NCBI GenBank assembly: GCA_903872155.1
Contig: CAIQJP010000093.1
Span: 1 to 64,000, forward strand
Direction: 5' to 3'
DNA length: 64,000 bases
Origin: an uncultured Actinomycetes bacterium
GTDB taxonomy: Bacteria; Actinomycetota; Acidimicrobiia; Acidimicrobiales; Ilumatobacteraceae
Positions 60,553 through 64,000 of the stretch are shown piece by piece (position 1 is the first letter of the stretch; each line of letters begins with the position of its first letter). The notes under the pieces were generated by a model. That model saw only the letters and a program-made list of their open reading frames with translations. It was not told the DNA's origin and did no database searches. The translations under genes and the position numbers were made by a program.

Positions 60553-61209
60553 TCAGCATGAAAAATTGCTGGGCAAAAGATTTGCGTAATCGTCGCAGGC
60601 AACCGTGGCGCCTGGAGAGGATAAATCGCCTCGTCCTCGTGGAACCGGTTGCGGCTCGTTGTTACTTGTGAATCGAACCTGACCGACACCGGCCTGGCGA
60701 GTCAAGGTTAAAACGATTTGAGCGACCGCTAATCGTTGCTCGCCACCTGGGAGATCGGTGATAAAAGTTCCTGGTAACTCAACTGTTGCGATACCGCGTT
60801 CAACTGTTACTTCGGCCACGAAACCAACAGGAAGCGCGCTGCGTAATCCGGCAGCAGCGTCTCCTTCGGGTGGGCCTTCAGACAAGGCGGCTAATACTTG
60901 AGGAGCTGCCGCGGGCGTGAGTAAGAGTCGATCGATCGGCACGACTTGAGCGCCGGCAACGAAAAACATACTCACAATCTCCACAGGGATCGTTGACGAA
61001 CTTGTGGAAGTTGTTGTTTCGATCACCGGCGATGTTGTCGTGCTTGCGACCGTTGTTGTTGGTGGTGAACTCGTTGTCGTGGCATTGAGGTCGTAAGGAA
61101 TGTTGTCTGGATTAATCTGTTTGACCGACCCGCCACCAGGAATTGAACAACTTGTAAACATGATTGCAAGTGAAGAGGAAATTGCAAGGATTGAAGTTAA
61201 TCGTTTCAT
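60553..61209 (-). CDS. GerMN-domain lipoprotein (LpqB-like partner)
   Basis: A 218-residue lipoprotein with signal MKRLTSILAISSSLAIMFTS and lipobox FTSC at about 18-21. A Thr/Ser/Pro-rich spacer follows (TTTSSPPTTTVASTTTS), then a GerMN domain at about 78-205 (MFFVAGAQVVPIDRLL, AALSEGPPEGDAAAGLRSAL followed by PVGF, ATVELPGTFITDLPGGEQRL). It overlaps the sensor kinase stop by 4 bases. GerMN is a domain of LpqB, the partner lipoprotein of MtrA-MtrB, so this is probably a short LpqB-like protein that tunes the kinase. The beta-propeller part of LpqB is missing. Confidence 0.85.
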   Translation of the reverse strand: MKRLTSILAISSSLAIMFTSCSIPGGGSVKQINPDNIPYDLNATTTSSPPTTTVASTTTSPVIETTTSTSSSTIPVEIVSMFFVAGAQVVPIDRLLLTPAAAPQVLAALSEGPPEGDAAAGLRSALPVGFVAEVTVERGIATVELPGTFITDLPGGEQRLAVAQIVLTLTRQAGVGQVRFTSNNEPQPVPRGRGDLSSPGATVACDDYANLLPSNFSC

Positions 61210-62591
61210 GTCGTCTCTCCAGGGAATTCAATGACGAATCGAGCGCCACCGGTAGCGGCATCTTCAACCCATGCCGAACCGCCGTGGGCTCGAGCGTGTT
61301 CAGCAACTAAGGCCAGACCGAGACCCGTGCCACCAGCACGACTGCGACCTGCTGAACCTCGAGCGAAGCGTTCAAATATACGGACCCGTTCACTTTGTGC
61401 GACTCCTGGACCCGAGTCTTCAACCGAAACCCGGGTGCTCCCATCACGCTGATGTGCAATCTCGACGTACGAAACTCCACCACCGTGTAGGCGGGCGTTT
61501 TCGAGGAGGTTGGCCATGATTCTTTCAAAGCGGCGTTTGTCGATTTTGATGACGCTGTCAGATCCTTCTGTCAGAGCTATTTGAACTTCGTCGACACCGT
61601 AACGAGAGGCAATCCGTCGAATGAAAGGGACGATGTCAATTTCTTCTCGGTTGACTTCGGTGATTCCTGCATCAAGTCTTGAAAGTTCAAGAAGATCAAG
61701 AACCATTTGATCGAAACGACGAATTTGTGAGACGACGACGTCTAATGCTTGTTGAGTCCGATCAGATAAGTCTGCTCGTCGGGCGTCGAGAACTTCTACT
61801 GCTGCTGCAAGCGCGGTAATGGGAGAACGCAATTCGTGGCTCACGTCAGACGCAAAACGTACTTCGCGCTCGATGCGAGTTTGAACAGCATCGGCCATGT
61901 CATTGAATGACGACACAAGGCGCGATAGATCGGGATCATTTTCTTGTTCTAAGCGGGTATCAAGTCCGCCTTCGGCGATTTCACTGGCAGCTTCACTGAC
62001 TCGCTCAAGAGGGCGCATGAGACGACGGCTGACCCACAGACCCACGAGGGAGGACAGAGAACCAACCACGAATATTCCGAGCAAAAGTGTGGAACCAATA
62101 ATTGTTAATGTCCGCTCTTCATCGGTCAATGGAAATGCCTCAAAATACTGGGCATTGATTTCGTTGATCGAGACGCCGACGGCGATGAAAGGTTCGCCGT
62201 CAATTGAGAACCTTTGGCGTGAAGTGATTCCCTGAAGTGTTGTTGCGACAAGGTCGGGGGGCAGCAGGGTTTGAGTGTGGCGAATGTCTTGGGAAAAATA
62301 GAGATCTTCGGGTGACAAGTGGAGAACGGCAAATCCGTTTGATTCGGTTCGTATGCCCGAAATCAGTTCAAAGGCTTCGGTTCGTCGAGTGCGTAACTGA
62401 GTGCGAATCAATTGAGCGTTGTTGAATGCTTGTCGTTCAACAATCTCTTCTCGCCGTTGAAGCAGGTAGGTGCGTGCGGTGAGATAGCTCGCTCCCGAAA
62501 GAAGAAGAGCCGCGACGAGACCCGTCATCAGGAACAAGAGAGTGACGCGACTGCGCAAACTCAAGTGTCGGGCTCGGTCGGCTAAACGCAC
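61206..62591 (-). CDS. Sensor histidine kinase (MtrB-like)
   Basis: A membrane histidine kinase of 461 residues from GTG 62591 (MRLADRARHLSLRSR). The frame continues to a TTG 69 bases upstream, but that codon lies just after a terminator and the extension contains two Cys and Pro-rich sequence unlike the family. Two membrane helices flank a sensor domain of about 130 residues. A HAMP (RRLMRPLERVSEAASEIAEG), DHp with phospho-His in DVSHELRSPITALAAAVEV, N box ERIMANLLENARLHGG and G boxes VEDSGPGV and GTGLGLALV follow. It is coupled to the GerMN lipoprotein and divergent from the MtrA-like regulator. Confidence 0.9.
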   Translation of the reverse strand: MRLADRARHLSLRSRVTLLFLMTGLVAALLLSGASYLTARTYLLQRREEIVERQAFNNAQLIRTQLRTRRTEAFELISGIRTESNGFAVLHLSPEDLYFSQDIRHTQTLLPPDLVATTLQGITSRQRFSIDGEPFIAVGVSINEINAQYFEAFPLTDEERTLTIIGSTLLLGIFVVGSLSSLVGLWVSRRLMRPLERVSEAASEIAEGGLDTRLEQENDPDLSRLVSSFNDMADAVQTRIEREVRFASDVSHELRSPITALAAAVEVLDARRADLSDRTQQALDVVVSQIRRFDQMVLDLLELSRLDAGITEVNREEIDIVPFIRRIASRYGVDEVQIALTEGSDSVIKIDKRRFERIMANLLENARLHGGGVSYVEIAHQRDGSTRVSVEDSGPGVAQSERVRIFERFARGSAGRSRAGGTGLGLALVAEHARAHGGSAWVEDAATGGARFVIEFPGETT

Positions 62592-62660
62592 TCTTGTATC
62601 TTGCCCGATCGGGGAGCAGATTTGTGGGGCGTGACAGGCCGTGACGAAGAATGGAATCAA

Positions 62661-62702
62661 TAGAAAACGCCCGACTCGGACACTGTGCCAGCGAGTCGGG
62701 CG
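62661..62702 (-). terminator. Intrinsic terminator in the sensor-kinase leader
   Basis: A perfect 11-base stem (CGCCCGACTCG with CGAGTCGGGCG, 62668-62702) is followed on the minus strand by TTTTC. Its T-rich side faces the kinase, so it stops transcription coming from further upstream on the minus strand. It lies about 70 bases before the GTG start of the sensor kinase. Confidence 0.75.
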
Positions 62703-62770
62703 AAGATTGGGTCCCGCTGGCCGGGGGAGATCAGGGGGAGGACGACCTCCACCGAACCAGCGTGAACAGG
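62668..62770 (-). ncRNA. Candidate structured small RNA or attenuator leader
   Basis: On the minus strand an outer stem pairs CGCTGG (62757-62762) with CCAGCG (62715-62720). It encloses a GGAGG-TCGT-CCTCC hairpin (62737-62750) and two C5 runs. The intrinsic terminator hairpin follows. Two C-rich single-stranded runs in a small actinobacterial RNA recall the 6C motif, but the runs here are five C and I cannot test the match. It is either an independent small RNA or a transcription attenuator for the kinase gene. Confidence 0.4.
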
Positions 62771-62815
62771 ATTTAGTTTCTCGGCTGTGTGTGAAAGGAC
62801 CGTGTGAATAGTGTG

Positions 62816-62834
62816 CGTTTTGTGTAACAAAACG
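62816..62834. promoter_or_regulatory. Palindrome upstream of the response-regulator gene
   Basis: CGTTTTGT and ACAAAACG are exact reverse complements around a GTA centre, ending 25 bases before the GTG of the regulator and within the divergent kinase/regulator region. A likely operator, possibly for autoregulation, though MtrA-type sites are usually direct repeats. Confidence 0.45.
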
Positions 62835-62859
62835 GAAATCTGGGCAAGAATGTCAACTA

Positions 62860-63549
62860 GTGAATTCCCTGCTGTTTATTGAAGATGACGACCAGATCCG
62901 TTTGGCATTACGCCTGGTCCTTGAGGATGAGGGTTATGAAGTTCGCGAGGCCGCTGATGGTCGGTCGGGATTGGCCGCCTTTCATGCCCTTGAGCCCGAT
63001 CTGGTGTTGCTCGATATTCGGTTGCCAGACATGTCGGGTTTTGATGTGTGTCGGGCTTTGAGGGCAATGTCCATTGTGCCGATTGTGATGGTGACGGCTC
63101 AAACCGACACCCAGGACATGGTCACCGGACTGGAAGCTGGCGCGGATGACTACGTCACGAAGCCGGTCGTTCCGAAAGAACTTGCGGCACGAGTGCGGGC
63201 ACATTTACGACGGGCGCAACTTCAGAATCTGTCTGGTGTTCCACACAGCGAGATTTTCGGTGACATTGACTTGCGACGAGAGCAAGGTTTGGTTTTCAAG
63301 AATGGCCAAGAACTTTCGTTGACCAAAACCGAGTTCAACTTGCTGTGTGAATTCGCTGATCATCCCAACGTCGTTCTTTCTCGTGATCAGCTACTTGAAC
63401 GAGTCTGGGGATACGACTACTTGGGTGATAGTCGATTAGTAGACGCTCACGTTCGTCGCTTGCGAGTCAAAATTGAAGACCAGCCAGATGATCCAAAACT
63501 CATTCTGACAGTACGTGGCATCGGGTACCGTCTGATGCCCGTTAACTAA
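62860..63549 (+). CDS. OmpR-family response regulator (MtrA-like)
   Basis: A 229-residue regulator. The receiver domain (1-115) has the acidic pocket EDDD near 8-11, phospho-acceptor Asp in LVLLDIRLPDMSGFDVC at about 50, the Thr switch in VMVTAQTD and Lys in YVTKPVVPKEL. A winged-helix DNA-binding domain covers about 130-228 (SLTKTEFNLLCEFADHPNVV, LERVWGYDYLGDSRLVDAHV, LTVRGIGYRL). The overall pattern resembles MtrA, which controls cell envelope and division genes. It starts at GTG without a clear ribosome site and is divergent from the kinase, unlike the canonical mtrA-mtrB-lpqB operon. Confidence 0.9.
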   Translation: MNSLLFIEDDDQIRLALRLVLEDEGYEVREAADGRSGLAAFHALEPDLVLLDIRLPDMSGFDVCRALRAMSIVPIVMVTAQTDTQDMVTGLEAGADDYVTKPVVPKELAARVRAHLRRAQLQNLSGVPHSEIFGDIDLRREQGLVFKNGQELSLTKTEFNLLCEFADHPNVVLSRDQLLERVWGYDYLGDSRLVDAHVRRLRVKIEDQPDDPKLILTVRGIGYRLMPVN

Positions 63550-63557
63550 AACATTTG

Positions 63558-64000
63558 TCAACGAGTAATGAGCCGGAGAAATTCTTCAACTTCAGTGCGG
63601 TCGATCGATTTTCGCATTGGCGGCATGGATTCCAAAATGTCGCGTCGATAACCAGCGTTACCAAGGCGCGGATCGAAGACAGCAACCACGCCACGATCAG
63701 TCGCGTTTCTGATGAGCCTCCCAGTGGCTTGAGCAAGCAGAGTCGCAGCTCGTGGTAAGTCAATTTCTCGAAAAGCTCGGTCGCCAATGGCATCGCGACG
63801 AGCACTCAATAGTGGATCGTCGGGGCGGGGGAAGGGAATGCGATCCAGAGTGACGAGCGACAATGTGCGACCGGGAATATCGATGCCTTGAAAAAAACCC
63901 GATGTCGCGAAAAGACACGAGGATTCATCTTCGGTAAAGAGTTTTACCAATTGATTTTTTTGATATTCACGTTGGGACAAAATTGTGTTGGGCAACTTTT
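63558..64000 (-). CDS. DinG-like ATP-dependent helicase, C-terminal part (partial)
   Basis: The frame stays open to the end of the window, so this is the C-terminal 147 or so residues of a longer gene. The sequence matches the last motifs of XPD/DinG-type superfamily 2 helicases: SCLFATSGFFQGIDIPGRTL (motif V), LDRIPFPRPDDPLLSARRDA, LPRAATLLAQATGRLIRNAT followed by DRGVVAVFD (motif VI with the catalytic Arg pair). Such helicases unwind D-loops, R-loops or damaged DNA. It converges on the response-regulator gene, 8 bases apart. Confidence 0.88.
   Translation of the reverse strand, partial: KLPNTILSQREYQKNQLVKLFTEDESSCLFATSGFFQGIDIPGRTLSLVTLDRIPFPRPDDPLLSARRDAIGDRAFREIDLPRAATLLAQATGRLIRNATDRGVVAVFDPRLGNAGYRRDILESMPPMRKSIDRTEVEEFLRLITR

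Noticed and set aside
62592-62660. TTG start extending the sensor kinase by 23 residues
   Set aside because: The TTG sits directly after a terminator without a ribosome site, and the added sequence has Cys and Pro not typical of the kinase N-terminus.
1-64000. tRNA, rRNA, CRISPR arrays, insertion sequences
   Set aside because: I examined the intergenic spaces, all but one below 300 bases, and saw no cloverleaf signatures, regularly spaced repeats, transposase genes or flanking duplications.

Overview
The window looks like a chromosomal segment of an actinobacterium, most likely an Acidimicrobiia-type aquatic lineage. This placement is inferred from gene content, not from a marker phylogeny. 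Pointers are three F420-type LLM oxidoreductases, a menaquinone pathway, an MtrA/MtrB-like two-component pair with a GerMN lipoprotein, a septum-formation-type lipoprotein, roughly balanced base composition and frequent GTG starts. Genes are packed tightly on both strands with many ATGA/TGATG overlaps. I found no tRNA, rRNA, CRISPR array, transposase or integrase. The first and last genes run off the window.

Region 1 (1-12.4 kb) is accessory catabolism: a PEP-utilising enzyme (partial), a serine hydrolase, an aldonolactone oxidase with an SDR, a two-domain VOC protein, an NTF2-like protein, an amidohydrolase, a double-hotdog thioesterase-like protein, an isochorismatase-fold protein that lacks the usual triad, two F420-type oxidoreductases and an AcuI-type reductase. 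A perfect 9-3-9 palindrome at 6679-6699 sits between divergent genes.

Region 2 (12.4-41.6 kb) is the main feature: an extracellular/cytoplasmic contractile injection system (eCIS) operon on the minus strand. In transcription order it encodes sheath, tube 1, a gp41-like assembly chaperone with an acidic tail, a 58-residue DUF6760-like protein, tube 2, a 1311-residue disordered Arg/Ser/Thr-rich protein, a LysM tube-baseplate adaptor, a VgrG-like spike, gp25, baseplate J, a tail protein I-like wedge, a tail-anchored double zinc-ribbon protein and a DUF4255 cap/terminator. Three paralogous membrane proteins of 707, 832 and 3053 residues follow. Each has about 210 residues of beta-sandwich, one membrane helix at the same position, then carboxypeptidase-regulatory/Cna-B-like repeats. 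A small septum-formation-like lipoprotein closes the operon. Just beyond lie a DUF4280 (PAAR-like) spike-tip candidate and a divergent YbjN-like protein. No AAA+ ATPase, recognisable tape measure, tail fibre or known toxin is present. I read the locus as a membrane-tethered injection machine with an unusually large surface apparatus.

Region 3 (41.6-64 kb) is mostly housekeeping: phoH-ybeY-CorC; an amidase-menE-SDR operon; menA, menH, menD, menF and menG interleaved with a DsbA-like protein and a DUF4190 protein; an acyl-CoA dehydrogenase, an acyl-CoA ligase, another F420-type oxidoreductase, a MaoC dehydratase, era, a GerMN lipoprotein, a sensor kinase, a divergent response regulator and the C-terminus of a DinG-like helicase. 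A structured RNA with its own terminator precedes the sensor kinase.
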